The notes under the pieces were generated by a model that was not told where the DNA came from, made no database searches, and saw nothing but the letters and a program-made list of their open reading frames with translations. Made by a program: the position numbers and the translations under genes. From positions 1 to 18,500 of the forward strand of contig JBBHKE010000642.1 of assembly GCA_037447655.1 (NCBI GenBank): a DNA stretch of 18,500 nt, in the 5' to 3' direction. How positions within the stretch are numbered: position 1 is the first letter of the stretch; the number at the start of each line of letters is the position of its first letter. The stretch is from Zygnema cylindricum. Taxonomy: Eukaryota > Streptophyta > Zygnematophyceae > Zygnematales > Zygnemataceae. Shown piece by piece: positions 1-9,497 of the stretch.

Positions 1-741
1 GAAAAACTGGCAAAGCGGCCCAAATCCATTTGAGTTAAAAACTGCAAATAGACTGCTATGCAAAAAAACAGCACAGTAAGAAACCATGTGACCATCGTGG
101 TTAAAACGCTTTTATTGTACTTTCCAATAAATATTTTTTTTAACTATTTGTATGTGCTTATGTACCGTACCGTAAACCGGGTTTTTGGTTGGGGCCTTTG
201 GCCAACCATCGTGGTCGCTCCGAAATATTCGGAAAATGTACGGCACTTGGAATTATTTTACTTTTGAAAGCTGTGGGTCTTGGTTATTAGGTTTGGGGAA
301 TCTGATTTTTTGGAGGTTTATTTCGCGGCGTTCAAGACTACTCATGGATTGAGGATTTTCGCTAACGGTTATTCTTGTTTGAATTTCTGACGCGTACTCA
401 CAATGAATGGTGGATTTGAAAATACGGCTGCCATGTATGACATTGTGTACGGACCTTGCTGACATTTTGGTACTTGTTACGCAAGTGTCAAATTTTGGGG
501 TTTCTTCTGCCCGTTGTGGATATTTGTTATTGATACTTTGTCGTTATTATTATTTGGACGCACTGGCTGAAGCAGTTTTGGACGAACCAATACAATAACT
601 AATGACGCATCCGTTCTAACGTACTAAATTGTTTGTATGCATGGACCGATGAAGTTTTAATAGTGTACGTTATTACGTGTCATCTTTTGTCCATAGTTGT
701 CCATGCTATTAATATCAGATATTAATTACGCATGCGACCAC
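1..741. other. No gene recognised (AT-rich flank)
   Basis: The longest open frames here are about 60-70 codons, overlap one another on both strands, and show no domain, signal peptide or codon pattern that would mark a gene. The first 50 bases vaguely resemble part of the solo LTR near 11868-11910, but the match fades quickly. I see nothing else supportable. Confidence 0.5.
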
Positions 742-743
742 TA

Positions 744-939
744 CACCGCGAATCGTTATTAGTGTCAAAGTTTAGATAGCGTAAAAAAAAAATTATTGTT
801 ATTGATTCTAATTTATTGTGAGAGACGTAGCAGATTATGGTCCACGTCCTTAAATAGCGTTATTCATTCTATTTCGTGGAAAAAATCAAATTTTAAGAAC
901 CCAAATTAGTGACTTTGACACTAATAACGATTCGCGGTG
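744..939 (+). mobile_element. MITE-like inverted-repeat element, unit 1
   Basis: This is a 196-bp non-coding unit whose ends are inverted repeats of at least 25 bp. The outer 19 bases read CACCGCGAATCGTTATTAG at the left, and the exact complement closes the right end. It is flanked by TA at 742-743 and 940-941, consistent with a TA target duplication as used by Tc1/mariner-type transposases. The terminal motif is not the Stowaway consensus that I know. The interior is AT-rich with no reading frame, so movement would need a transposase from elsewhere. Units 2 and 3 next to it are relatives. Confidence 0.75.
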
Positions 940-946
940 TACAGTA

Positions 947-1145
947 CACCGTGAATCGTTATTAGCCTTATGTAGGCTATATCGGCACCCCAAAATTTTG
1001 ACATTGATACCTTAAGTAGAGTAAATTACACTATCTAAGGAAGTGGACCATAGTCTGCCACGTCTCCTGGCACTAAATTAGAATGAATGACACTAATTAA
1101 TGCTTGACACTAATAATTTCTATAGTCTAATAACGATTCACGGTG
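947..1145 (-). mobile_element. MITE-like inverted-repeat element, unit 2 (inverted copy)
   Basis: This 199-bp unit has ends CACCGTGAATCGTTATTAG, differing from unit 1 by one base, and is flanked by TA at 945-946 and 1146-1147. Its interior matches unit 1 on the opposite strand: the segment near 1045-1085 is the complement of unit 1's 805-850 with scattered changes. It is therefore the same family inserted in reverse orientation, only 3 bases (CAG) plus the two TA pairs away from unit 1. No coding capacity is seen. Confidence 0.7.
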
Positions 1146-1171
1146 TAATGTACAGTCTGACATCAACCGTA

Positions 1172-1337
1172 CACCACACTATTTAGATCTTATTGTACTT
1201 TCGTTCTTTACGCTATTTTGTCCGGTACCTTAATTAACGTCAAGGAAAAATTAAAATCATGTATCCTATCTGAGAAAAAAAATCAAAATTTTAAGAACCC
1301 AAATTAGTGACTTTGACACTAATAACGATTCGCGGTG
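1172..1337 (+). mobile_element. MITE-like element, unit 3 (left end eroded)
   Basis: The right end (from about 1273 to 1337) repeats unit 1's last 65 bp almost exactly, including the terminal inverted repeat. The left end begins CACCACAC after TA at 1170-1171 and has lost most of its terminal repeat, but regains similarity to unit 1 at TTTAGAT. A TA follows at 1338-1339. An alternative reading is that 744-1337 is one larger element with unit 2 nested in it. The perfect match of the outermost repeats (741-770 against 1311-1340) keeps that open. Confidence 0.5.
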
Positions 1338-1339
1338 TA

Positions 1340-2705
1340 GCGTTACAACTTACTAGCCGGTAATTCGCACTAATTGTACAGAGATTGCACGTTTTTTGCA
1401 TTTTTTTGCTCACCCCATTTTTCTTATGGCAAATTGTTAGCAGTAAACATCTATGAAGTTGTTCGATTCATATTTTTTCATACAATTTTGTGTCCAATAA
1501 CTTAGATGAATAATGAGGAAAGTCACTAAAAACATGGTTGTAATAAACTAATAATCCATCAAGTCATGTTAATGTACATTTCAAGCCTCAATTCACCTAA
1601 GCCCTCAAGCTCAAACTTGGCCTCCCTCATCCACCTTTACTCGGTTCTCTCATTGTTAGTGCAGCCATGTCTTTCATCCCAATGGCGTCCATTTGGTTTG
1701 TAGCTCCCATGCGGGAGAGTTTATTCAAGAACACGACTCTATGCGCAGTACTATTTCAACTATTGTTGCTAGATGTTAGGGGGTTATATTTGTTCACCGA
1801 GAGGTTTCACATATTATTCTTTCGCGTCAGGTTGCTATTGTTTTGCTCGATGGCTCCCATCGTTTGTTCAATGAAATTGTTTCGGCGAACCTTACCTCAG
1901 TTACAATCGCCCGTCAAGCGGATCGACATGTTTGAATGAACGTAATTGATACTACTAAGAAGTAAGAGCATGATTATCTACACCACAATGCTATATGGTG
2001 GTCGAGACACTTGGTTTTTTAAGAATTCCTTTGGATGGATTCCTCCATACTACTGGTCGGTATTCTTTCGAAAAGAAGCGCCTTAAGGGCCCTATTATAT
2101 TTGTCCTTACCTTGCCCGCCTTTACTTTATTCACCGTCTATGTTTCTCCATTAATTTACAACGAGTTTAAGCGTTTATCCTCTTTTGATCTATTATTGTA
2201 GTTATAGGTTTTCGACGTACTCCAAAACCCCCTCGGTGTTCTCCAGTGACCGTTGGGATGTAAGGGGTATTTTTTACTAATTCTTTAGACATAATGAGGT
2301 TTGGTTAGGTGCTATTTGTTATTTAATCCATATTGTTGTTGATATTGTGCTTCTTGTTCCTTTCAATGTCTTTTGCTAACTTGCCCTTGTTTATCTGTCA
2401 TTTTTTTTCGCATTGCTTTCCTTTTTATTTTTTCCACCATCGTTTGGTTTTTCGATTTCTTTTCTGCCATTAATTTTTTTTTCCCTTGTACTTCGATGGT
2501 TTACCATCATGAGTTTTTAATAATAGAAACTTCTTATTTCTCAGGATACACATAGACCAATTTGTACGGTTGTTAAAATTGTTTATTTTCTAATGTTACA
2601 TGGATTGGATTGCCCACACTGGTACAGTTGGGTTGCCTTATATTATTCTTTTTGTAATGACATTTAATAATGAATGTTAAAAAATCCACAAATACTTGTA
2701 GATTA
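1340..2705. other. No gene recognised
   Basis: This is AT-rich sequence with a pyrimidine-rich stretch near 2390-2500. Open frames of up to 90 codons at 1667-1939 and 68 codons at 1995-2201 are rich in hydrophobic and aromatic residues. That is what T-rich random DNA gives, and there is no domain I can name. No repeat or RNA gene is seen. The last five bases, GATTA at 2701-2705, would be the target duplication of element X if its other end were known. Confidence 0.5.
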
Positions 2706-3712
2706 TGTTGAAATCACTGATTTAGGGAAGGTGTTTTCTAGGTCTTAAATTAGGTAAAATAACTAAAAGGAAAAGAACAGGCAGCTTGCCTCCACCTTCT
2801 CTCTCTAGCCCCCATACTTGTTGTAGTCACTAAAGGAGAGAGAGGGAGGTGGAACCATGGCTGCCTCACCTCCATAGGTATGACTAAACAGTGACCCAAG
2901 TCACTCTCAATAAAAAGGTTAAGTCCGGCAAGGTTCGAACCGCCGACTAGTAAAGCGAGGCGTAGCCGTCAACTCTTACTGGTCTATCGTACTAGTCCGT
3001 TAGGATACATAGGGTTTGACAGCTATTTAAACATTATCAAGATCATTAGTTCGTTCAACGGAATAAGAAATTAAGGGCATAGAAACTAGTTGAGTTTTAG
3101 TGCGCAAGAGACAAATGTACCGTACATTTATTATATTGGATGGAGAACATTAAAAGTCGATTTGGATCCAATGGTCTGCATCATCGCCGAAATTCCGCAA
3201 TAGCCGCCTAGACGGATTTTTGAACATCACATGACCTATCAACACGTGGCAAGATATCATTGGGAAGCAGGAATCTCGGAGAGCATGAGAACAAGTCTGA
3301 AGGAGACAGGCGCCCCCTCCATGGCCTTCTCGTACAGAGGCCGTACAGAAAGTACATCGGACCTAGAACCTTTCTGCACTGTACAGTCTTCCGGTTGGTT
3401 CATATATCAGTAGATAGGGGTTGTGAGAGGGGTTTAGAACTTAGGGAATTGAGGAGGTAGCCGCATCTCTCCCAACAAGCTTGTATAAATATTGGCATCT
3501 TTGCCAATTGATAATTAATCGCCTGGCTGGGCGTTTTCATTGATTCTTTTTGCTGTGAACTCAAGGGAGTCCAATCTACACACGGGTGTATTCAAATTTT
3601 CTTTTTGCTTGCCTGGGTGGCAGCAGACCTAGTTGAAATTGGGTTAGTCAAAAACTATATAAAGGCTTCTTGAATTCAGTGATCCAATGGGGGACACAAA
3701 AATCCAATTGCA
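2706..3712 (+). repeat. 5' LTR of element X (LTR1)
   Basis: This LTR of about 1007 bp begins TGTTGAAAT and ends TTGCA, so it keeps TG...CA termini. The start was set by alignment with the start of the solo LTR at 11526, and the end by the PBS that follows directly. A TATAAATA box lies at 3484-3491 and a TATATAAA at 3656-3663. The first agrees better with the usual U3/R layout. It contains the stem, B-box and GTAC array described under findings. It is nearer in sequence to the solo LTR at 11526 than to Y's LTRs. Confidence 0.85.
3484..3491 (+). promoter_or_regulatory. Candidate TATA box in X 5' LTR
   Basis: TATAAATA lies about 220 bp before the LTR end, where a U3 promoter is expected. The equivalent sites in the Y LTRs and the solo LTR have decayed to forms such as TGTACAAA. 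A second candidate, TATATAAA at 3656-3663, is only about 50 bp from the LTR end, which would leave almost no R-U5. Confidence 0.4.
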
Positions 3713-4804
3713 GGTTATGGGCCCACCCTCTAGGGTGCCCATCTTCAACTTATCTGGGTTCATTTATTGGGAAGCCATGATGACATGGGCATTGTGTGAA
3801 AAACAATACTGGGGTATCGTCAGTGGACGAGTGAAACGTCGATCTCAATGGACTCCACCAAGGTTTGATGGAGTGAGGTTTTTCTGCAAGAGTATCTACT
3901 CCAACGGAGGAGACAGACGATAGGGACAGCATTGTGTCCCAAAAGGGGAAAGGAAAGGAGATACCTCTCACTCCTATTGCCACGCCACCCGGAGCGGTGG
4001 TCGTGAAGACCGAGGAAAACGATATTCAAATGTGGGAGTACACCAACGTGAATACCAGACATTTCATTTTGAGGCACCTCACTCAAGCTCTGGCGACCTC
4101 TCATCTTCACATCTTCAAGGCCGAGGAGTTGTAGATGACTTTAGTGGAGATCTATAGAGTTGGTATCATTCACGAGATCCAGCTGGTGGAGCAAAGGTTG
4201 GGGAGTTATACTTAAAAAGGAAGGAAGATGTTAGATTACTGTAATGATCTCTCTTGCCATTATATCGAGATGGAGAGTGTCCGGTGGACAGGCACAATGA
4301 AGCTGAAAGTTAACACTCTCATCATGAAGCTGCCTGAGGAGCATGAAAACATAGTGTATCGAGTGCAAGAAATGGATGATAGTTCTTGGAACTGGAACAC
4401 CGTGGTCCGAATGATACTCGTGCAGGAGAACACCATCGACATCCGCAGAGGAGGAAAGAGCGTTCAAGCTCTAGCTGCCGGAACAGACCGGTGGAAGAAG
4501 GATGCGAAGAAGCCGTACAACAGCTTCAAAGGGGATCAATCTGGAGAACCCATGCCTCCAAAGGGTCTTTGCCATTTTTGCAAAAAGCCGGGACACTTCA
4601 TAGCTGATTGCATCAAGCTCTCGGAGCTGAGGCTCCAAGAAAACCGTGGAGGGGGTTTTTCCATAATGAAAAAGAAAGCACTTGTGGTCACACGAGTAAA
4701 AGGAGAGACAGAGGAGGACGAGTCTTCCGATGAGGAGGATGGGGAGCTTCTCCTTGACGAGAATTTGGAGGAGAAGGAGATTCCTAGGAAACAGAAGTGT
4801 GCTC
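3687..4804 (+). pseudogene. gag of element X (capsid/nucleocapsid), broken
   Basis: Gag would form the virus-like particle and package element RNA. The frame reads GPPSRVPIFN then GFIYWEAMMTWALCEK, matching the N-terminal retrotransposon Gag pattern (FxGxxYxxWxxxM). Two in-frame ATGs are possible: 3687, inside the LTR, and 3717, inside the PBS. The second fits the usual short lead before the Gag domain. The frame shifts near 3890, then shows a TAG at 4132-4134 where the family has Trp and a TAA just before 4228. The 4228-4804 part carries an intact CX2CX4HX4C zinc knuckle at 4570-4611 (CHFCKKPGHFIADC) and an acidic tail. At 4805 the frame runs into Y's LTR, so codons beyond QKC are not gag. 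Confidence 0.85.
3713..3727 (+). promoter_or_regulatory. Primer-binding site of X (half-tRNA initiator Met type)
   Basis: GGTTATGGGCCCACC follows the LTR's final CA with no gap. It is complementary over all 15 bases to the anticodon stem-loop of plant initiator tRNA-Met (GGUGGGCCCAUAACC), as I know that tRNA. It is not the common plant-copia site that pairs with the tRNA 3' end. This implies a primer cut near the anticodon, as established for Drosophila copia and yeast Ty5. The ATG at 3717-3719 is the complement of the CAU anticodon and is in frame with gag. Confidence 0.8.
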
Positions 4805-5857
4805 TGAAGAAATCAATGCTCCGTTTTAAGTATTTTCTAGGTCTAAATAGAAGTATAGAAAGAAGCCGAGGTAGTCTACCTCTAACTTCTCTCTCCAACT
4901 CTCAAACTTGTCGCAGTCACTGAGAAATTGGAGAGGGAGCTAGAGCCATGGCTACCTAGGATATCCAAAGGTTTACGGGAAATATATATTAGTTAGGGGT
5001 TTTATTTACTAAAATGTATGTGCCGGCCACATGATTTGATCCCGGTACCTGCCGGCCGGCAGACAACGTAGCCGGTAGCCTTAGCCGTTAAGCCTATAAC
5101 TAGTGATACGTACTATATGGATTGATATTTAATTAAACATTAATTCGTAGGATAATTCATTTAACTGTAATTGTTTACGTGATACATAGATCTGGTAATG
5201 TAAAAGTACGGATTACGGTACGGATAAGAAATCAATACCGCGAAATTATTTCTTTAGCGAAACGAATACCGCGCATGTATTTATTACGGCTACGATTAAA
5301 TGTGAATTTGATCGGACGGCCGGAGATAGCGCCGAGATCGCGGAAGAAGATTTTGGTGGTTTGTGGTCATCGCCACGTCGATGACCCAGGGCGAAATTAC
5401 ATTGGATCGTAGTATCTCCAGAGATTACACCACCGAATCTGGATATGACATGTGTCGACATTTAGGCCATGTCGTACAATGTGCGTACCATAGAGTACAC
5501 CGGTAGCTGTACTTTTGTGTACGGCACTGTGATATGATTGGCTCCGCACAATAGTAGATAGAGTCTGTGAGAGAGAAACGACTTAGAAAAATTAGAAGAT
5601 AGGACCCTCTCTCCCAAAGAGCTTCTGTACAAAAGGTCAACTTTGACCCTCCATAACTTACTGCTCGGGGAGCAAATTCAGAGATTCTTTTTGCTATCGA
5701 CTCAGGGGAGTCTTATCTTCACAGGGGTGAAGTTGGTTAAAGTTTTTGTCTGCCAGGGTGGCATTTATTTTTACTGAAACACAAAGGGGTCAGGGTTATC
5801 CTAGAGGCTTTTTGGAAGCTGTCCACTCTGAGGACTTATGGAGGTCTCAGAGTTTCA
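4805..5857 (+). repeat. 5' LTR of element Y (LTR2)
   Basis: This LTR of about 1053 bp begins TGAAGAAATC and ends GTTTCA. The end is fixed because similarity to the 3' LTR continues to exactly this base and then stops. An ATG at 5838 near the LTR end is in frame with gag, and the 3' LTR has the same ATG. The LTR carries the paired stem (4880-4898 with 4928-4945), the B-box-like stretch near 5033-5045 and the GTAC array (5474-5522). Confidence 0.88.
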
Positions 5858-6952
5858 AGTTAGGGGCCCACCCTCTAGGGTACCAATCTTTAATGGAATT
5901 GGCTTCATATACTGGGAAAGTATGATGATAGGAGCTCTATGCGAAAAAAAGGTTTTGGGGAAGAGTGAGTGGACGGTTGGGGCGTCCATCAAGTCTTGGC
6001 ATTCCTCTAGGGTTTGGAGGAAGCAGATTCACCAAGAAAGAGGATCCACCTACAACGGAGGAAACAAAAGAACGAGAGAGGAGAAGGAGGCGACCACACC
6101 AATAGTAGCTATTTTGGCATTCATGTCACCTATTCAGAGGAACGAGGAGAATGATACTGAAACCTGGGACTTCAACAATATGTCGGTAAAGCACTTCATC
6201 CTACGCCATCTCACTCAAGGACTTTCATGTCCTCATTTGCAGGTAGAAAAGGCATCCGATCTTTGGATGGCTCTCATAGAGATGTCCGAAGTGGTACGAT
6301 TCAGTAACAATAGTTGGTTCATCAGAAAGTTAAGGAGTATGTATACAAAGAGGGGAATATGTTGGATTTTTGCAATGAGCTTACTGCACTCTTCATGGAG
6401 CTAGAGAGTGCGTGAAATTTTTTTAGTGAAAAAGAAAAGGTTAACTGTTTACTGATGAAGTTACCCAATGAGTTCAAAAACATAGTCAACCGTGTGCAGG
6501 ACTTGTCGGACTCAAGGTGGATATGGAACTCAGTGGTAGGGATGATTCTCGTTCGGGAGAATACGATTGAGATCCGAAGGGGAGGAAAAAGTGGCCAAGC
6601 CTTGGCAACTGCGACCGATTGGAGGAACAAGGATTCGCGGAAACCGGTCGAAAACTATGGGGGGAGGGAGCAGAAAAATGAGGGCGACGAGTTCGGACCA
6701 AGGGCTCCCAAAGGTTTATGTCATTTTTGTAAGAAACCTGGGCCCTATATGGCAGAGTGCACTAAGCTAACCGGGCTTTGGCTAAAGGAGGGGAAGAATG
6801 GTGGTACCCCAAGAGGAAAGAAAAGGGCCCTTGTGACACAGGTACATGAGGCAGAATCCGAGGACGAGGACGATGAGCTCCTTTTAGATGAGGAGTTGGA
6901 GGCGAAAAACGAGGTCGAAATTCCACGAAGGCAGAAATGTCTTTACGGTTGA
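5838..6952 (+). pseudogene. gag of element Y, broken
   Basis: The frame opens at an ATG in the last 20 bp of the LTR, passes through the PBS, and reads GPPSRVPIFNGIGFIYWESMM, the same Gag N-terminus as in X. It continues to about 6300 (...DLWMALIEM), where a frameshift moves the rest into another frame. That frame reads NMLDFCNELTALFMELESA, then a TGA at 6413-6415, then MKLPNEFKNIVNRVQ. The zinc knuckle at 6719-6760 reads CHFCKKPGPYMAEC. The third ligand, normally His, is Pro, so zinc binding should be lost. An acidic tail follows, with a TGA at 6950-6952 just before protease. Confidence 0.88.
5858..5872 (+). promoter_or_regulatory. Primer-binding site of Y, mutated
   Basis: AGTTAGGGGCCCACC sits where X has GGTTATGGGCCCACC and differs at two positions. 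One change turns the ATG that mirrors the tRNA anticodon into AGG (5862-5864). The site abuts the LTR end. Both changes would weaken priming by the initiator tRNA-Met fragment. Confidence 0.7.
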
Positions 6953-7321
6953 TTGAAAGGTGAAGCACGCTGGATTGTAGATTCAGGTGCTTTCATGCAC
7001 ATGTGTAAGGATAGGCACCTGTTCACTAAGATAAGAAATATTCCCACCGTCGAGATAGAGTACGGGGATGGGAGGATAGTCACCACTTCTCTTGTAGGAT
7101 CGGTAGATTTGAAAGTGTTAGTAGAAGGAAAGACATCCATAATAACATTTTCCGATGTATTGTTTATTCCGGAGCTGAACAAAAACCTCATCTCTACATC
7201 CGTATTAGATGATAAGGGTTTTTTTTCTAGCACTAGGGAAGGAGTCTTTACAGCTAGTTTTGAGGAGGATGTCTATTTCATTGCTGAGAAAGGTAGCCAT
7301 GGGATGTTTATGCTGGTTTAA
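6953..7321 (+). pseudogene. Aspartic protease region of element Y
   Basis: This is the retropepsin-like protease that would cut the Gag-Pol polyprotein inside particles. WIVDSGA carries the catalytic Asp-Ser-Gly at 6980-6988. It is followed by the family's MHMCKDRHLFTKIR, the YGDGRIVTTSLVGSVDLKV strand region and the hydrophobic ...VLFIPELNKNLISTS segment (ILG-like flap/core). It is in the same frame as gag upstream and integrase downstream, separated from them only by single stops (TGA 6950, TAA 7319). X and Z do not share the 7319 stop, so I take it as decay. Confidence 0.88.
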
Positions 7322-8617
7322 AGTAATGAAAAGAAGAAACTTTATTATGCTTGTGTTCATGATATTCTGATGTGGCATAAGAGGCTTGGGCATGTGAATC
7401 TAGACAAGTTAAGAGAGATGAAAAAGATGGGAGTGGTGGAAGGAATTAAGTTCAGTGAGAATGATAATACAAGTGATTGTAGTGGATGTGCTCAAGGTAA
7501 AACACACAGATTACCCTTTCCTAAAACAGCCACCTATAAGGGAGAAAAAATTCTAGATCTAGTACACACAGATATTTGGGGACCGGCTAGAGTGCCCTCT
7601 CCGGAGGGGAAGAGATTTATGATGACTATCATTGATGATTGGTCTCGGTATTCCCGAGTGTATTTTTTGAAAAATAAGTCCGAAGCTCAAGATTGTTTTA
7701 GACAATATAAAGCATGGAGAGAAAAACTCCATGAAACTTCAATCGAATGAATAAGGAGTGACAATGGTGGAGAGTATACTTCTCACCTGTTTGAGGATTT
7801 TCTGAGGGAAGATGGGGTCCAACACCAAAAGACTGTTCCAGAAAACCTGGAACAGAATGGGGTAGCTGAAAGGTTAAATAAAACACTAAGTGATAGTGCT
7901 AGAAGTATGTTTTCAGATAAGAAGATAGGAAAAAGGTTTTGGGCAGAAGCAATGAACTATGCTAATTACCTCAAAAATAGAGTTCTTACTTCAGCTATAA
8001 AAGATCAAACACCTTATGAGAGATGGACAGGCCGGAAACCAAACTTATCTCACTTGCAGGTTTTAGGCAGTCAAGTATTCAGTCTAGATACAGATCAATC
8101 TAATTGGAAGCTAGATCCTAAAGGAAAAGCGGGATACTTATTAGGATATGATGAGGATGTTAAAGGATATAGAGTTAGTGATCCAAAAAGAGAAGATATA
8201 ATCTTAGTAAAGAATCTAGTAGTTATGGATGAAGGAAAGTCTGTGGATCCCTTCAAATATACAAAGTCAGTAAAAATCAGATTTGAGTCAGAAAATTCCG
8301 ATGACTTTGAGCTCCGTAACTATCCGGGTTTTAGAGAAGATGACATTCTTGCAGATCCAAATCAGACCGAAAAGGACTCGGCTGTGGAAACTCCAGTGAC
8401 AACTTTACCCAAAGCGGAAGACGTGGTGGAAATTGATTCGGAATCAAGGGATAGGGGAGAAGCCGAGTTTGTTCGAAAAAATCCACGAGAACCATCTATT
8501 CCCGCCTCAAACTTTGAGGGGGGAAGGAGAAGTAGCAAAAGACTACAAGAAAAACAGGTTAATAACAAGGTGACTAAACTATCTTATCAAGGTGAACCTC
8601 AAACTTATGGAGAGGCG
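7322..8617 (+). pseudogene. Integrase of element Y (GAG-pre-integrase plus DDE core)
   Basis: Integrase would insert the cDNA into host DNA. An HHCC zinc region (WHKRLGHV ... CSGCAQGK) leads into the catalytic core. The catalytic residues are Asp 7571-7573 (VHTDIWG), Asp 7760-7762 (RSDNGGEY) and Glu 7868-7870 (GVAERLN), with exactly 35 residues between the last two, the canonical DD(35)E spacing. A single in-frame TGA at 7748-7750 splits the core just before RSDNG. Downstream come the copia C-terminal signatures (TPYERWTGRKPNLSHLQVLG, GYLLGYDEDVKGYRV) and a variable acidic linker ending SSKRLQEKQ. Apart from the one stop the domain looks well preserved. Confidence 0.9.
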
Positions 8618-9497
8618 ATGACTTGTCCACAAAGAAACCGGTGGAAGACAGCCATCAATGAGGAGATGGCCTCAATTATGGCAGCCGATAGTTGGGAGCT
8701 AGTGGATTGTCCACCTAACCAAAAACCAATCGGTTGTAAGTGGGTTTTCAAACTAAAACTGAACCCAGATAACACAATCGAGCGCTACAAGGCCCGATTA
8801 GTGGCAAACAGATTTACACAAAAAAAGGGAATTGACTACGAGGAAACCTTTGCCCCGGTGGTCAGATTTTCCCTCCATCCGCATACTTCTCAGCTTGGCA
8901 ACAGCAGAAGACATGGAAGTTCACCAGATGGACATCAAGACAGCCTTTTTGCATGTAGAATTGGAAGAGGAGATCTTCATGCGACAACCCGAAGGGTTTG
9001 TGGAGGAAGGAGAGGAGAGTAAGGTATGCAGGCTGATTAAATCTCTTTATGGTTTGAAACAGGCGCCTCGACAGTGGAATAAGAAGCTTGATGAGTTTCT
9101 TACCGGTGTAGGATATATCGAGATCAGCTCAGATCACTCAATCTATGTTTTTGAAGATGAGGAAGGTTTTATATTTATTGCAATTTATGTTGATGATTTA
9201 CTTGTCTTAAGTAAATCAATGGAAAAAATTAATAAACTGAAAACCGATCTTAAGGGGAGTTTTGTCATGAAGCATATGGGGGAAGCAAAATATATTTTGG
9301 GAATTCAAGTAGAGAGAGACCGAAAAAGAAAAATTATAAGATTGACTCAAAAGGAAGCGATAAAGAACATGCTTGAAAAATTTCAAATGGATAAAGCTAA
9401 TATTTGTACAACTCCAATGGAGTTGAAGAAGGGAAGTGAGGGGAGTGAGGAAGAAAGAGTCATAGTCTTAGACGAGGAATTATCTCCTGAAAACTAG
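8618..9497 (+). pseudogene. Reverse transcriptase of element Y, frameshifted
   Basis: This copia-type RT domain would copy RNA to cDNA. It contains GCKWVFKLK, YKARLVANRFTQ, GIDYEETFAPVVRF, then MDIKTAFLHVELEEEIFM with the first catalytic Asp, KSLYGLKQAPRQWN, and YVDDLLV at 9187-9207 with the catalytic Asp pair. One extra base in a run of T near 8870 shifts the frame between ...APVVRF and PSIRILLSLATAED. Translation would therefore continue into a nonsense tail ending at 9022. A TAG at 9495-9497 then splits RT from RNase H in the same frame. Confidence 0.9.

Noticed and set aside
1-60. Faint resemblance to the solo LTR around 11868-11910, suggesting a degenerate LTR at the window start
   Set aside because: Only a few short words match and the similarity does not extend into the following bases.
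1667-2201. Two open frames of 90 and 68 codons as possible small membrane-protein genes
   Set aside because: Their hydrophobicity follows from T-rich sequence. There is no recognisable domain, no conserved context and no signal supporting translation.
4801-4923. Extension of X gag past 4804 as a Gag C-terminus
   Set aside because: From 4805 the sequence is the 5' LTR of Y, shown by its match to 10195 onward. The open frame is accidental.
6950-7321. Stops at the gag-protease (6950) and protease-integrase (7319) boundaries might be programmed recoding sites
   Set aside because: X and Z have no stop at the second boundary and read differently at the first. Y also has stops inside gag, integrase and RT, so ordinary decay explains them.
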